Source: Chitinophagales bacterium (lineage in GTDB: Bacteria; Bacteroidota; Bacteroidia; Chitinophagales; Chitinophagaceae). Taken from it: 64,000 nucleotides of DNA. The DNA is taken from positions 2,666,001 through 2,730,000 of the forward strand of contig JACJXQ010000008.1 of NCBI GenBank assembly GCA_020636495.1, in the 5' to 3' direction. The position numbers were made by a program, and so were the translations under genes. The notes below the pieces were generated by a model that saw only the letters and a program-made list of their open reading frames with translations, was not told where the DNA came from and made no database searches. Of this stretch, positions 1 through 8,475 are shown one piece after another (the stretch's first letter is position 1; every line of letters begins with the position of its first letter).

Positions 1-1
1 G

Positions 2-835
2 CAGATGCGCCCGTACAAATCGCTGAATGAAATGTTTGAACAGGTGGAATACTTCATAGATTCTATATCCGCCTACAAAAGCGATTTTGCCCTGCTGCCT
101 GAATTATTCAACGGGCCGCTGATGGCGGAATTCAACAACATGAACGAAGCAGAAGCTATGCGTGCTTTAGCCCAGTACACGCCCGAAATGAAAGAAACCT
201 TCAAGCGGCTGGCTATTTCCTATAATGTGAACATCATAACAGGCAGCCTGCCCAGTATAGAGAACGACCGTCTGAAAAATGTAGGATTTATCTGCCACCG
301 CAATGGCAACATTGACCAGTACGAGAAGATACATATAACACCTGACGAGAGTAAGGCGTGGGGCATAAAAGGAGGTAATACGTTAAAGGTATATGATACC
401 GACGCGGGTAAAATAGGCGTACTGATATGTTATGATGTTGAGTTTCCGGAACTGGGACGCATACTGGCAGAACAAGGCATGCAGATACTGTTCGTGCCCT
501 TCCTGACCGATACACAAAATGCATACATGCGTGTACGTACCTGTGCTATGGCAAGGGCTATTGAAAATGAATGTTTCGTGGCTATTACAGGGAGTGTAGG
601 TAATCTACCCAAAGTAGAGAATATGGACATTTCTTATTCACAATCTGCTGTTTTCACACCTTGCGACTTTGCGTTCCCATCTAACGGTGTAAAAACGGAA
701 GCAACACAGAATACAGAAATGATACTCATAGCCGATGTAGACCTGCAACTATTGGACGAGCTACATAGCTACGGTAGCGTACGCAACCTGAAAGACAGGC
801 GTACCGACTTTTATGAGCTGAAACTAAAGAAGTGA
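2..835 (+). CDS. Carbon-nitrogen hydrolase (nitrilase family), 5'-truncated by the window edge
   Basis: C-terminal nitrilase-fold amidohydrolase, a family that cleaves C-N bonds of amides or nitriles in the cytoplasm. Counting from the first visible Met at base 5, the catalytic triad is readable: Glu33 in LLPELF, Lys108 in YEKIH and Cys142 in VLICYDVEFPE. Codons stay open to the window edge (a Gln precedes this Met), so the Met is probably internal. In Bacteroidota this domain is often fused behind a GNAT acetyltransferase in a protein of about 500 residues, and the YQMRP-like beginning fits the start of that second domain. The fusion is an inference because the upstream part is outside the window. 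The substrate cannot be told from sequence. It ends about 90 bases before hpf. Confidence 0.85.
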   Translation, partial: QMRPYKSLNEMFEQVEYFIDSISAYKSDFALLPELFNGPLMAEFNNMNEAEAMRALAQYTPEMKETFKRLAISYNVNIITGSLPSIENDRLKNVGFICHRNGNIDQYEKIHITPDESKAWGIKGGNTLKVYDTDAGKIGVLICYDVEFPELGRILAEQGMQILFVPFLTDTQNAYMRVRTCAMARAIENECFVAITGSVGNLPKVENMDISYSQSAVFTPCDFAFPSNGVKTEATQNTEMILIADVDLQLLDELHSYGSVRNLKDRRTDFYELKLKK

Positions 836-895
836 TTTATCATTTATTTAGCAGTATGTGTAACTTTTACAACACTGTCGCTCTGCGTTATTCAG

Positions 896-903
896 TAACT
901 TTG
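896..903 (+). promoter_or_regulatory. Candidate -7 promoter element for hpf
   Basis: The octamer TAACTTTG matches the Bacteroidota sigma -7 consensus TAnnTTTG and lies 23 bases before the hpf ATG. No clear TTG is present at the -33 position, so this is a partial match. Confidence 0.5.
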
Positions 904-926
904 AATTAATCAATTAACATAATACT

Positions 927-1208
927 ATGGACATAATCATTCAATCGTTAGGGTTTACTGCAGGAGAACAACTGGAAGGTTACATCAAAGAAAAGCTGAC
1001 CAAAATAGACCGTATGGACGATAACATCATCCGTGCCAGGGTAACTCTACATAAAGGGCAATCGGCGACAGACAACCATCACTGCGATATAAGGTTGGAG
1101 ATACCTGGCTACGACCACTTTGTACAAAAGGCCTCCGGGTCATTCGAGAGCGCTTCGCTGGATGCTATTGAAGCATTGCAAAAGATCATCAGGCGGACAA
1201 AAGACTAA
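927..1208 (+). CDS. hpf: Ribosome hibernation-promoting factor, short form
   Basis: HPF/RaiA family protein of 93 residues, the size of the short form that lacks the long C-terminal dimerisation domain. The family binds the 30S subunit near the mRNA and tRNA channel and holds ribosomes inactive in stationary phase or stress. Visible hallmarks are the beta-alpha-beta-beta-beta-alpha layout, the sequence HCDIRLEIPGYD in the central strands and the C-terminal helix ending DAIEALQKIIRRTKD. It stands alone with its own promoter element and a strong shared terminator, convergent with the leucine dehydrogenase gene. Identification is confident at family level; the regulatory trigger is not visible. 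Confidence 0.9.
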   Translation: MDIIIQSLGFTAGEQLEGYIKEKLTKIDRMDDNIIRARVTLHKGQSATDNHHCDIRLEIPGYDHFVQKASGSFESASLDAIEALQKIIRRTKD

Positions 1209-1224
1209 AACAAGAAATACTAAT

Positions 1225-1260
1225 AAATGAAGAAGCCCGCAATTGCGGGCTTCTTCATTT
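1225..1260. terminator. Bidirectional intrinsic terminator between hpf and leucine dehydrogenase
   Basis: Perfect 16-bp inverted repeat around AATT with GC-rich core GAAGCCCGC and A/T flanks on both sides, placed between convergent genes, so it can end both transcripts. Confidence 0.85.
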
Positions 1261-1280
1261 AAACGTTTACCAATTTGAAA

Positions 1281-2351
1281 TTATAGCCTTGAGTTCACAC
1301 TCGCTATAGCGTCCAGTCTGCGTTGTGCCAACTTCATAGCAGCAGCCTGTGTGTGTATCTTCTCAGTTTCTGTCAGTTGGAATATCTCTAAAGTACGGTC
1401 GTATATCTGTTCCACCTGGTTCATAACACGTTCGCGGTTATAACCATCCAGTTCAGCACTTACATTCACCAGGCCACCTGCGTTGATCAGGAAGTCAGGA
1501 GCGTACAGGATACCTTTTTCTATCAGCATCGGGCCATGCACATTCTCATCAGCCAGCTGGTTGTTGGCAGCACCTGCTATGATAGCGCATTTCATTTTAC
1601 CAATGCTGTCTGTATTTACCGTAGCACCCAAAGCACAAGGAGCATATATATCCATCTCCATATTGAAGATGTCGGCATTATTGATCACCTTAACTTTCTG
1701 GAACTTATCAGTAGTTTGTTTCAGTTTTGCATCACTTATATCAGCAATGTACACATCAGCACCCGCCTCTACCAGGTGGCCTACTAGGTATTGACCAACG
1801 TGTCCTACACCCTGTACCAGTACTTTCTTGCCGGCCAGGTCATCACTACCCCAGGCTTTTTTAGCAGAAGCTTTCATTCCTACAAAAACACCATAAGCCG
1901 TGAAAGGAGAAGGGTCTCCGCTACCACCCATGTATTCAGGAACGCCGGTAACATGTTCTGTTTCCAGTGCTATATATTCCATGTCACGGGCAGAAGTGTT
2001 TACATCCTCAGCAGTAATGTACTTACCGTTCAGGCTGTTCACAAACTTACCATACCTGCGCCACAGGGCTTCAGATTTTACTTTAGAAGCGTCGCCAATG
2101 ATAACGGCTTTACCACCGCCCAGGTTCAGGCCGCTGATAGCAGCTTTGTAGGTCATACCCCTGCTCAGGCGCAGTGCATCAATTATCCCCTCTTCGTGAG
2201 AAGCATAATTCCAGAGACGGGTTCCACCCAGTGCCGGGCCTAATGTTGTATTGTGTATAGCAATGATAGCGTTGAGCCCGCTTTTCGGGTCGTGGCAGAA
2301 AACCACCTGCTCGTGCTCCATTTGCTGCATGTGTTCAAAAACAGATTGCAT
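1281..2351 (-). CDS. Leucine/branched-chain amino acid dehydrogenase (Glu/Leu/Phe/Val dehydrogenase family)
   Basis: NAD-dependent oxidative deaminase of branched-chain amino acids, 356 residues, the usual length for leucine dehydrogenase and much shorter than glutamate dehydrogenases of about 450. The substrate-binding motif GLNLGGGKAVI carries the catalytic Lys81, with a second active-site Lys at 69 in MTYKAA. The Rossmann nucleotide motif GVGHVG is at 181-186. The N-terminal half binds substrate and the C-terminal half binds NAD. A longer paralogue of the same superfamily lies at 21.2-22.6 kb. Leucine versus valine or phenylalanine preference cannot be settled by eye. The gene is monocistronic and ends at a shared terminator. 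Confidence 0.88.
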   Translation of the reverse strand: MQSVFEHMQQMEHEQVVFCHDPKSGLNAIIAIHNTTLGPALGGTRLWNYASHEEGIIDALRLSRGMTYKAAISGLNLGGGKAVIIGDASKVKSEALWRRYGKFVNSLNGKYITAEDVNTSARDMEYIALETEHVTGVPEYMGGSGDPSPFTAYGVFVGMKASAKKAWGSDDLAGKKVLVQGVGHVGQYLVGHLVEAGADVYIADISDAKLKQTTDKFQKVKVINNADIFNMEMDIYAPCALGATVNTDSIGKMKCAIIAGAANNQLADENVHGPMLIEKGILYAPDFLINAGGLVNVSAELDGYNRERVMNQVEQIYDRTLEIFQLTETEKIHTQAAAMKLAQRRLDAIASVNSRL

Positions 2352-2458
2352 CTATTGAAAATTAGGCTGCAAATCTAATAAATTACTCGGGATTTAATTC
2401 AGTATAAATAGACCGTTAATTTTGCAATTACTTATACATTCAAAACACCTGACATATA

Positions 2459-3106
2459 TCACTGCCATTGTATCACTTCATCTTCCGCAATTACATATAT
2501 GTGTGAATATTCTTTTGTGCTCACCTTGTGGCTGCCTGTAAAGCTGCCGAAGGATGGTAACACCAGCCGCTTATCATTCATACAATAACATGGCAGCTTG
2601 ATGTTATTCCTACCCCTGCCACTCACTACAAATGCCGGGTGAATATGACCGTGTATATAGAACTTTCCGGGTTCTGCTATCTCATCATGGCTGATGATAA
2701 AACTGCCTTCGTCCAATATCGCCTCATGTACGGCCATATTATTGCCGGTATACATTTCTTCGGGCAGAATATCATGGTTACCCAAAACAAGATCTATAGA
2801 CAGTTCTTTATGCGCATTGCGCCAATGGCTGAAATTGTCTACTTCATTGTTCTCCCTGCTATGAAACATATCCCCTGCCACTATCAGTCGCTCAACTTTA
2901 TGCTGCCTGATCAGCTCAGCCAGCCTGATCTCATCGTTATGTTGTGCATTGATGGGTATAGCTATGCCGTGTTTCCTGAAATGCGCCGTCTTACCCCAGT
3001 GCAGGTCGGCCACTATAAGAGTATGTCGCTGCTGCCAGAGAAGAGCTTTCCCGGGCAGCAGCGACATGGGTTCTCCTTGTATATCGATTGCTAACACAGG
3101 CGGCAA
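2459..3106 (-). CDS. pdeM: Ligase-associated DNA damage response endonuclease PdeM (metallophosphoesterase)
   Basis: Calcineurin-like metallophosphoesterase of 215 residues. The metal-binding motifs appear in order: D34-x-H36 in VADLHWGKT, GD79 in VAGDMFHS, GN110-H111D, H140, and H152-x-H154 in IHGHIHP. The VADLHWGK...FRKHG signature is typical of PdeM, which in other bacteria is encoded with a LigD-type ligase, Lhr-like helicase and exonuclease and acts in DNA repair. None of those partners is in this window, so the assignment rests on sequence alone. It follows the tonB stop by about 10 bases on the opposite side: transcription runs away from tonB, and a TAGTTTTG element at 3112-3119 sits just upstream of its start. 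Confidence 0.8.
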   Translation of the reverse strand: MPPVLAIDIQGEPMSLLPGKALLWQQRHTLIVADLHWGKTAHFRKHGIAIPINAQHNDEIRLAELIRQHKVERLIVAGDMFHSRENNEVDNFSHWRNAHKELSIDLVLGNHDILPEEMYTGNNMAVHEAILDEGSFIISHDEIAEPGKFYIHGHIHPAFVVSGRGRNNIKLPCYCMNDKRLVLPSFGSFTGSHKVSTKEYSHIYVIAEDEVIQWQ

Positions 3107-3116
3107 AAGTACAAAA

Positions 3117-3920
3117 CTACTGCAGCCTGAATGTAATAGGCAAGGTAAAAAACACTTTTACCGCCTTACCATTCTGTTTACCGGGCTTCCATGCAGGCAT
3201 GGCACTCACTACGCGCAGCGCTTCCTCATCGCAACCGCCACCAATGCCCCGCAATACTTTCGTACGACTGATAGCGCCATCTTCGTTCACGACAAACTGT
3301 ATCAACACCTTACCTTCTATATTCGCCTGTATTGCCTGCTGCGGATAATGTACAGAACGCCCCAGGTAGCTATATATATCACCTTTAAATTCCGGCATCT
3401 GTTCCGCATATATCACAGGCTCTGCCGGCGGCTCTGATACGACATTTGAGTTGCCGGTTGGCTTGGTTGTATTCGTGGTGACAGAACTGCCAATAGGATC
3501 TCCTTCAGCAGTTACAGGGCCGGACTCCCGGCCTGCAAAACTATCTACAGGAGGCGGCGTATTGGTCACCACTTCGTCGGGACTAATTACAGGTAACGGA
3601 TTCTGAATAGTGGGCACCGTTTCAGGCAGTGCAGGTCTTGTTTCCGGAGGTATGGGCTTAGGTGGTTTGGGGATAATCTCATCTGCATCAGTCAAAACAA
3701 TGGGTGGTGTTACCATTACCACATTCTTCACCTCTTTACCTCGGGGCAATATAGCCAAAGTAACCAGTGTGATACAACAACCCACTATCAGCAGCAAGGC
3801 CTTCATCATACGTTGGTCCTGGTATTTCCTGAGTACGTATCCACCGTATTTTTTGTTACGGTTGTCAAACAGGATGTCTAAGTAGTCGGCTTGTGCAATT
3901 GCTTGTGCTTCCATAATCAT
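3117..3920 (-). CDS. Energy transducer TonB
   Basis: Inner-membrane protein that passes proton-motive force to outer-membrane receptors. About 267 residues: an N-terminal cytoplasmic segment with the Bacteroidota-type FDNRNKKYGGYVLRKYQ stretch, one transmembrane helix at about 40-58, a proline-rich periplasmic region (PPKPIPPETRP), and a C-terminal TonB domain of about 90 residues (HYPQQAIQANIEGKVLIQFVV...PAWKPGKQNGKAV). The longest frame starts at a GTG at 3947; I prefer the ATG at 3920 (or 3914) because the extra residues are not typical of the family. It lies downstream of exbD on the same strand with about 70 bases between, so the two probably work as one energising system. Confidence 0.88.
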   Translation of the reverse strand: MIMEAQAIAQADYLDILFDNRNKKYGGYVLRKYQDQRMMKALLLIVGCCITLVTLAILPRGKEVKNVVMVTPPIVLTDADEIIPKPPKPIPPETRPALPETVPTIQNPLPVISPDEVVTNTPPPVDSFAGRESGPVTAEGDPIGSSVTTNTTKPTGNSNVVSEPPAEPVIYAEQMPEFKGDIYSYLGRSVHYPQQAIQANIEGKVLIQFVVNEDGAISRTKVLRGIGGGCDEEALRVVSAMPAWKPGKQNGKAVKVFFTLPITFRLQ

Positions 3921-3992
3921 ACGTTTACTAATAAAACGCAGTGACACACACTATTCCATTAAGCAGATTGTAATTTGTTTGTCATTGTTACC

Positions 3993-4508
3993 TTACAGTT
4001 CACCCAGCAGTTTATTCTCTTCTTCGCTGATGTCTGTAAGCGCATAGTAGGGCACCTTATTGATCAGCATTTCGTCCAATATATTCACCACATCTTCGTA
4101 AGTACTATTATCTGCTGGTTTGATGATAACGTGCAACTGGTGCGCCTGCTTGCTGAAACTTGCGGGAAGATGTCTAAGTGCACTTTGCCTCTGCATAATA
4201 ATATCACGCATAGCCTTCAGGTCTGTTGTTTGCAGTTCCTCCTTACTATCCGGCATGCCATTGTAATATACAAACCTATGCTCCGCAACAGGTATAATAG
4301 TAATGGTAGCAGTATCAATATAGCTGGTACCTCCGCCGTCATAATCTGCGGGAGTATTTATCTCCATAGCATTGGGTTTAACAAGCGTGGTTGTGTAAAT
4401 AAAGAATGTAATGAGGATAAAACCCAGGTCTACCATTGGTGTCAGGTCTACCCTGGGTGTATGCCTGTTTCTGCCTCTGTCTTTACCGGTAGTTTGTAGC
4501 TCTGCCAT
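3993..4508 (-). CDS. exbD: Biopolymer transport protein ExbD
   Basis: ExbD/TolR family subunit of 171 residues that, with ExbB and TonB, forms the proton channel energising outer-membrane transport. The N-terminus has the short cytoplasmic tail, then one transmembrane helix beginning VDLTPMVDLGFILITFF; the Asp of PMVDLGF (residue 27) is the conserved proton-carrying residue. The periplasmic domain follows. The gene leads directly into tonB on the same strand, but no exbB is in the window. A decayed second copy of its first third lies at 5955-6211, on the far side of the M43 protease gene. Confidence 0.9.
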   Translation of the reverse strand: MAELQTTGKDRGRNRHTPRVDLTPMVDLGFILITFFIYTTTLVKPNAMEINTPADYDGGGTSYIDTATITIIPVAEHRFVYYNGMPDSKEELQTTDLKAMRDIIMQRQSALRHLPASFSKQAHQLHVIIKPADNSTYEDVVNILDEMLINKVPYYALTDISEEENKLLGEL

Positions 4509-4595
4509 AATACATCATTTATTTAATAGATGTTTATGAAACTACTTTCCATACACAAAACTGTCATAAAACGCGGATGGTTCCTATATATAACA

Positions 4596-4625
4596 GTACG
4601 GCGTGTGGGTTACCACACGCCGTAC
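4596..4625 (-). terminator. Hairpin downstream of the M43 protease gene
   Basis: Perfect 13-bp stem (GTACGGCGTGTGG and its complement) with a GTTA loop, placed 25 bases after the protease stop and before exbD. There is no long T tract, so termination is likely but unproven. Confidence 0.65.
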
Positions 4626-4649
4626 AATATCTCATGTAACCAGGTTAAG

Positions 4650-5879
4650 CTAGTGTGCTATATATATTTTAGCAGTTGCGTTTACTTCACTGCCATTTGC
4701 ACGTACAAAATACCAGCCGGCTGGCAAAGCAGAGGTGTTCAGAGTCACCTCAGCCGCAGAAATCTGTTGCTGTAGCACCACCATACCAATGCTGTTCACC
4801 AATTGGACATTGAGCTCGGCAGGTCTGTTAAGCCTGATATGCACTCGGTCGTTTGCCGGGTTAGGATAAATACGGGCGGTGGTTTGAGTAATCGTACTTA
4901 CACTTACAGAACCACAAACAGTTGACGTTACCAATGCAGCGCGTGGTCCGGCAATTGCAGCCTGCATCCTTTGCACCTGGCCTGCAGAGAACATGGTCAT
5001 ACATGCGTCATCAGCATAGTCCATAAAGTTCATAAACATAATACCGTCACCGGTAGCCGTGCAGTTATCCATTAAAGGATAGGTGGGGCAACCTGAACTT
5101 TCTCCGTCCTGTGGTGGGGTGTCAGCCACACCGTCATCATCTGAGCAACCGCTGGCACTGGTACCCCAAATATGCAACAGATTGAAATAGTGTCCGAACT
5201 CGTGACAAGCGGTTGCTCCCTTGTCGTTAGGCTGATTAGAGCTTGCAGTACCGGTATTACCCCATGCGCGGCTATCTATCACTATACCCTCCTCTCCTGC
5301 AGGTGCAGTACCAGGCGTATAAGTAAAACCCAGGTTACCATTGGTAAGGCCCACTAAGTATACGTTCACGTATTTGTCTGGGTCCCATGGTGCTACTCCA
5401 CCTTTATTGGGATCAAAATAATCAGTTTCTCCATTAAAACTGCTGCTCACAGACACTCTATTGATACCTGAAAAAGCATTGCCATTGAGGTCTTTGCTTG
5501 CCAGGCAAAACTCCATATCCGGGTTACCGGCAAGGGCCTGGAAAGCTGCGGGGGTGTTAGAAAAATTTGCATTGGTTTTGCTATAAGCAGCATTCAATAC
5601 AGGGAATTCTGATTGTATCTGTGCATCAGAAACATTCTCCCCGGCATCTTTATATAGCACATGCACAACTACTGGTACACGGGTAGTAGCAGTAGTTTTT
5701 TTAACAGCCCTGTTATTGGCTATCCATTGTTGAGTAAACGCTTCTAACTCGGCAACTTTCTGTGCCATTTCGGGATGCGCGGCAATACTTTCTTTTACCT
5801 TCTGAGACGTCATACACTTTTGTGCAGACACTGCCGCAGGCATTACAGCCGCCAGGCATAGCGTAATAAACTTGTTCAT
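4650..5879 (-). CDS. Secreted M43-family zinc metalloprotease with T9SS type A sorting domain
   Basis: Pappalysin/cytophagalysin-like protease of 409 residues. A signal peptide covers residues 1-19 (ending VSAQ). The zinc site is HEFGHYFNLLH, with His226, Glu227, His230 and His236, the extended M43 motif. A Met-turn candidate follows in MFMNFMDYADD. The last 80 residues, from RIYPNPANDRV to the end, form a T9SS type A sorting domain, so the protein should be exported across the outer membrane and anchored or released. It sits alone between exbD and the decayed exbD copy, which suggests it entered or was duplicated around that locus. Substrate unknown; M43 members digest extracellular proteins. 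Confidence 0.9.
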   Translation of the reverse strand: MNKFITLCLAAVMPAAVSAQKCMTSQKVKESIAAHPEMAQKVAELEAFTQQWIANNRAVKKTTATTRVPVVVHVLYKDAGENVSDAQIQSEFPVLNAAYSKTNANFSNTPAAFQALAGNPDMEFCLASKDLNGNAFSGINRVSVSSSFNGETDYFDPNKGGVAPWDPDKYVNVYLVGLTNGNLGFTYTPGTAPAGEEGIVIDSRAWGNTGTASSNQPNDKGATACHEFGHYFNLLHIWGTSASGCSDDDGVADTPPQDGESSGCPTYPLMDNCTATGDGIMFMNFMDYADDACMTMFSAGQVQRMQAAIAGPRAALVTSTVCGSVSVSTITQTTARIYPNPANDRVHIRLNRPAELNVQLVNSIGMVVLQQQISAAEVTLNTSALPAGWYFVRANGSEVNATAKIYIAH

Positions 5880-5954
5880 TAATGTTTGTTTTTAGTACGT
5901 TGATGCGCTAAAGATATTTACAAACCTTCATATTATATATACCTTGATAAGAAA

Positions 5955-6211
5955 TTAATTCCACAGTTTGGTCCTTGTCAGTATATCGTCAGCATGTGCT
6001 ATACAATTGCTGGATGCGGCGACATAGCAAGTGCCTTTCCCCTCAAAATCAGATAGCGTATTTATATAGATCACTTTGTCTTTTAATGGCGCTATTATGT
6101 AAATAAAGAAAATGATTACAATAGGACTCAAGGTCTACATCGGTGTCAGGTTACCCCGGGTATATGCCTGTTCCAATGTCAATTTTCACCTGTAGTTTGT
6201 AACTGTGCCAC
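5955..6211 (-). pseudogene. Decayed partial copy of exbD
   Basis: Base by base, this non-coding stretch aligns with the first half of the intact exbD gene. The former start is now GTG followed by AQLQTTG (intact gene: AELQTTG). An in-frame TGA follows at about codon 11, and two single-base deletions shift the frame in the VDLTPMVDL region. Beyond them an open stretch reads IVIIFFIY...INTLSDFEGKGTCYV, matching LITFFIY...INTPADYDGGGTSYI of ExbD, then stops after about 58 codons. Similarity even continues into the upstream untranslated bases. It accounts for much of the 611-base gap between the protease and the ELWxxDGT gene. Confidence 0.8.
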
Positions 6212-6463
6212 AAAACATCATCTATTTGGAAACTTTTTAGGCTAATATCGGAGTATGGGATTATCATAAATGCCTTAAATAAATCTACTCAATGAGACCT
6301 GACATATAGGTTAGCGTCATTATTACAACACCTATAGTCATTAAGCCTACCACATTGTTATTTTTTCGACAAACTATTAATGTCCTGAGTGCTGACAGTA
6401 CAATCACATGTCAATAAATTATATACAATGAATTTATATTGATTTTTTGTTTAATAGGTATAA

Positions 6464-6471
6464 TAAATTTG
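6464..6471 (+). promoter_or_regulatory. Candidate -7 element for the ELWxxDGT gene
   Basis: TAAATTTG fits TAnnTTTG and lies 19 bases before the ATG at 6491. No TTG is found at the exact -33 spacing. Confidence 0.45.
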
Positions 6472-6490
6472 ATGCATAAAAAAATCTTCT

Positions 6491-8164
6491 ATGAAACGAA
6501 TTTTGTTATCTATTCTCTGTTTTCTCTCGATTTCACTAAAGGCTCAGCACCCGCTTGTATTTACGGGATTTGATCTGAATTCCGGTTTGTTTGATTCCGA
6601 TCCACAGCAGTTTGATTCCATCGGTAACAGAATGCTTTTCAGCGCAATAGATGCCGCCAATGGTCATGAAATTTGGATCTCAGATGGAACAGTAGCGGGA
6701 ACAAAAATGTTGAAAGACATCTATTCCGGCGCCAATAGCAGCAATGCTATGCTTTCTGGTCACATAGTCATGAATGGCAAAATGTATTTTAGCGCCGAAG
6801 ACGCCGCTAATGGTAGAGAGCTTTGGGTGACAGACGGTACGGTTGCAGGTACTCAGTTACTCACTGATATTTTCCCCGGCTCATCCAGTGGCATAGTAAC
6901 ATATATGTTTCCCACAGTCTTGAATAGCAAAATATATTTCCTTGCGTCCTCTTCGGCAAACGGTGTTGAAATATGGGAAACTGATGGTACTGCTGCCAAC
7001 ACCCATATACTTAAAGACATATATTCAGGAGCCATAAGCAGTGCACCAAACGGACTTACAGTGATGGGTGGAAAAATATATTTTAGTGCAAATGACGGTA
7101 TTAACGGCGATGAACTTTGGGTAACAGATGGTACCGCTGCCGGAACTGTAATGGTAAAGGATCTGAACCCTGGTATTTCAGGTTCTCAAATTGCAAACAT
7201 GCGTGTATTCAACGGCAAACTTTATTTCATGGCAGTGACAACACCAAGAGGCAGGGAACTTTGGGAAAGTGACGGCACAGCAGCAGGAACAAGTATATTA
7301 AAAGATATCAATCCCGGGGCAGGTTCAGGTGTATACGGCGATAATCTTGTGGAACTTAACGGAAAGTTGTTTTTTGCTGGTGATGATGGGATTGACGGTG
7401 TTGAGCTGTGGACGACCGATGGGACATCTGTCGGGACTAAGATGGTAAAAAATGTTTATCCAGGTGCCGGGAATGGTTGTTATCCCACTGAATTCGGCAT
7501 CTATAACAACAAACTATTCTACAGGGCAGATGATGGCACAAATGGGTTTGAGCCCTGGTATAGTGACGGAACAGCTACAGGTACAGGTATGCTGATGGAT
7601 ATCGCATCGGGCAGTTGGTCAGATTCAGATCCGGGCTTATTTACTCAATACAAAAAGAATCTTTACTTTGTTGCTTGGAATGGAGCCGGCTTTCACATGT
7701 ATATTTCTGACGGTACTGCAGCAAACACACAAATAATCGAACCTAATATTTCTCCTATCGCAACCAGCCCATATACCAATACAAGCAGGCTATACATGTT
7801 CGACAGCACTCTCTATTATAGAGCATCATACGATGGCGCCACCGGTGATGAGCTCTGGGCGCTAAAAGATACTACAAACTACACAACACCTCCCGGTGCA
7901 GTGCATCGAGTACAAATCAACGCTGTCAGCTCTGTGCATCCCAATCCAAACAACGGGAATTTTATCCTGCAACTAAATACCTTATCCATAACACCTGTGC
8001 TAATAAAGCTATATGACATGACCGGCAGGTTAACTTACTCAGAGCAACTTCCTTCCATGGATCTTACATACAAAATAAGTATTCCTGATTTACCGGCAGG
8101 ATCATATTCACTATCTGTTATAACAGACAAAAATGTAAGTATTCATAAACTTTTGTTAGAATAG
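6491..8164 (+). CDS. Secreted ELWxxDGT-repeat protein with T9SS type A sorting domain
   Basis: 557 residues: a signal peptide (residues 1-18, ending SLKAQ), then about nine tandem repeats of roughly 45-50 residues each containing the motif ELWVTDGTAAGT-x-(M/L)-x-KDI-x-PG, and a C-terminal T9SS type A domain starting near VHPNPNNGNF. The ELWxxDGT repeat is a known but functionally uncharacterised unit, probably a blade of a beta-propeller or a hyalin-like solenoid. The product is expected at the cell surface or outside. No enzyme motif is visible. It is monocistronic, with its own promoter element and a perfect terminator hairpin just downstream. Confidence 0.88.
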   Translation: MKRILLSILCFLSISLKAQHPLVFTGFDLNSGLFDSDPQQFDSIGNRMLFSAIDAANGHEIWISDGTVAGTKMLKDIYSGANSSNAMLSGHIVMNGKMYFSAEDAANGRELWVTDGTVAGTQLLTDIFPGSSSGIVTYMFPTVLNSKIYFLASSSANGVEIWETDGTAANTHILKDIYSGAISSAPNGLTVMGGKIYFSANDGINGDELWVTDGTAAGTVMVKDLNPGISGSQIANMRVFNGKLYFMAVTTPRGRELWESDGTAAGTSILKDINPGAGSGVYGDNLVELNGKLFFAGDDGIDGVELWTTDGTSVGTKMVKNVYPGAGNGCYPTEFGIYNNKLFYRADDGTNGFEPWYSDGTATGTGMLMDIASGSWSDSDPGLFTQYKKNLYFVAWNGAGFHMYISDGTAANTQIIEPNISPIATSPYTNTSRLYMFDSTLYYRASYDGATGDELWALKDTTNYTTPPGAVHRVQINAVSSVHPNPNNGNFILQLNTLSITPVLIKLYDMTGRLTYSEQLPSMDLTYKISIPDLPAGSYSLSVITDKNVSIHKLLLE

Positions 8165-8171
8165 TAAAATG

Positions 8172-8216
8172 ATATTAAAAAGAAGCCCGGTACAGTACCG
8201 GGCTTCTTTTTAATAT
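8172..8216. terminator. Bidirectional intrinsic terminator
   Basis: Perfect inverted repeat of about 22 bp (core AGAAGCCCGGTAC and its complement) with A and T runs on the two sides. It lies between the ELWxxDGT gene and the convergent VF530/trhO operon. Confidence 0.85.
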
Positions 8217-8253
8217 TCTAATCGCACTATGGTGTTACTCATTGTGCACTACC

Positions 8254-8472
8254 TTACGATATCATTAGCAGGTACAACTCTTCTACCTCTTTCCTGGCCC
8301 ACGGGGTCTTGCGCAAAAAGGTCAGGCTCGATTTGATACTGGGGTCGTACCGGAAACAGCGTATATTGATACGCTGCCCCAGTTGTTCCCAACCATATCT
8401 TTCTACCAGTTGCTCCAGCATCATTAATAAAGTGATGCCATGCAATGGGTTGTTCTTTTGTGTTTCCGGCAT
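8254..8472 (-). CDS. VF530 family DNA-binding protein
   Basis: 72-residue protein that matches the small VF530 family almost end to end: NPLHGITL near the N-terminus, YGWEQLGQRINIRCF in the middle and DPSIKSSLTFLRKTPWAR before the last helix. The family is named from a structural-genomics target and is described as DNA-binding; its cellular role is not established. The start follows the trhO stop by only three bases on the same strand, so it is the second gene of a trhO operon. Confidence 0.88.
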   Translation of the reverse strand: MPETQKNNPLHGITLLMMLEQLVERYGWEQLGQRINIRCFRYDPSIKSSLTFLRKTPWARKEVEELYLLMIS

Positions 8473-8475
8473 TGC

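Noticed and set aside
6491..8164. Tandem repeats considered as a CRISPR or minisatellite
   Set aside because: The repetition is at protein level (ELWxxDGT blades) with variable DNA; no spacers and no cas genes.
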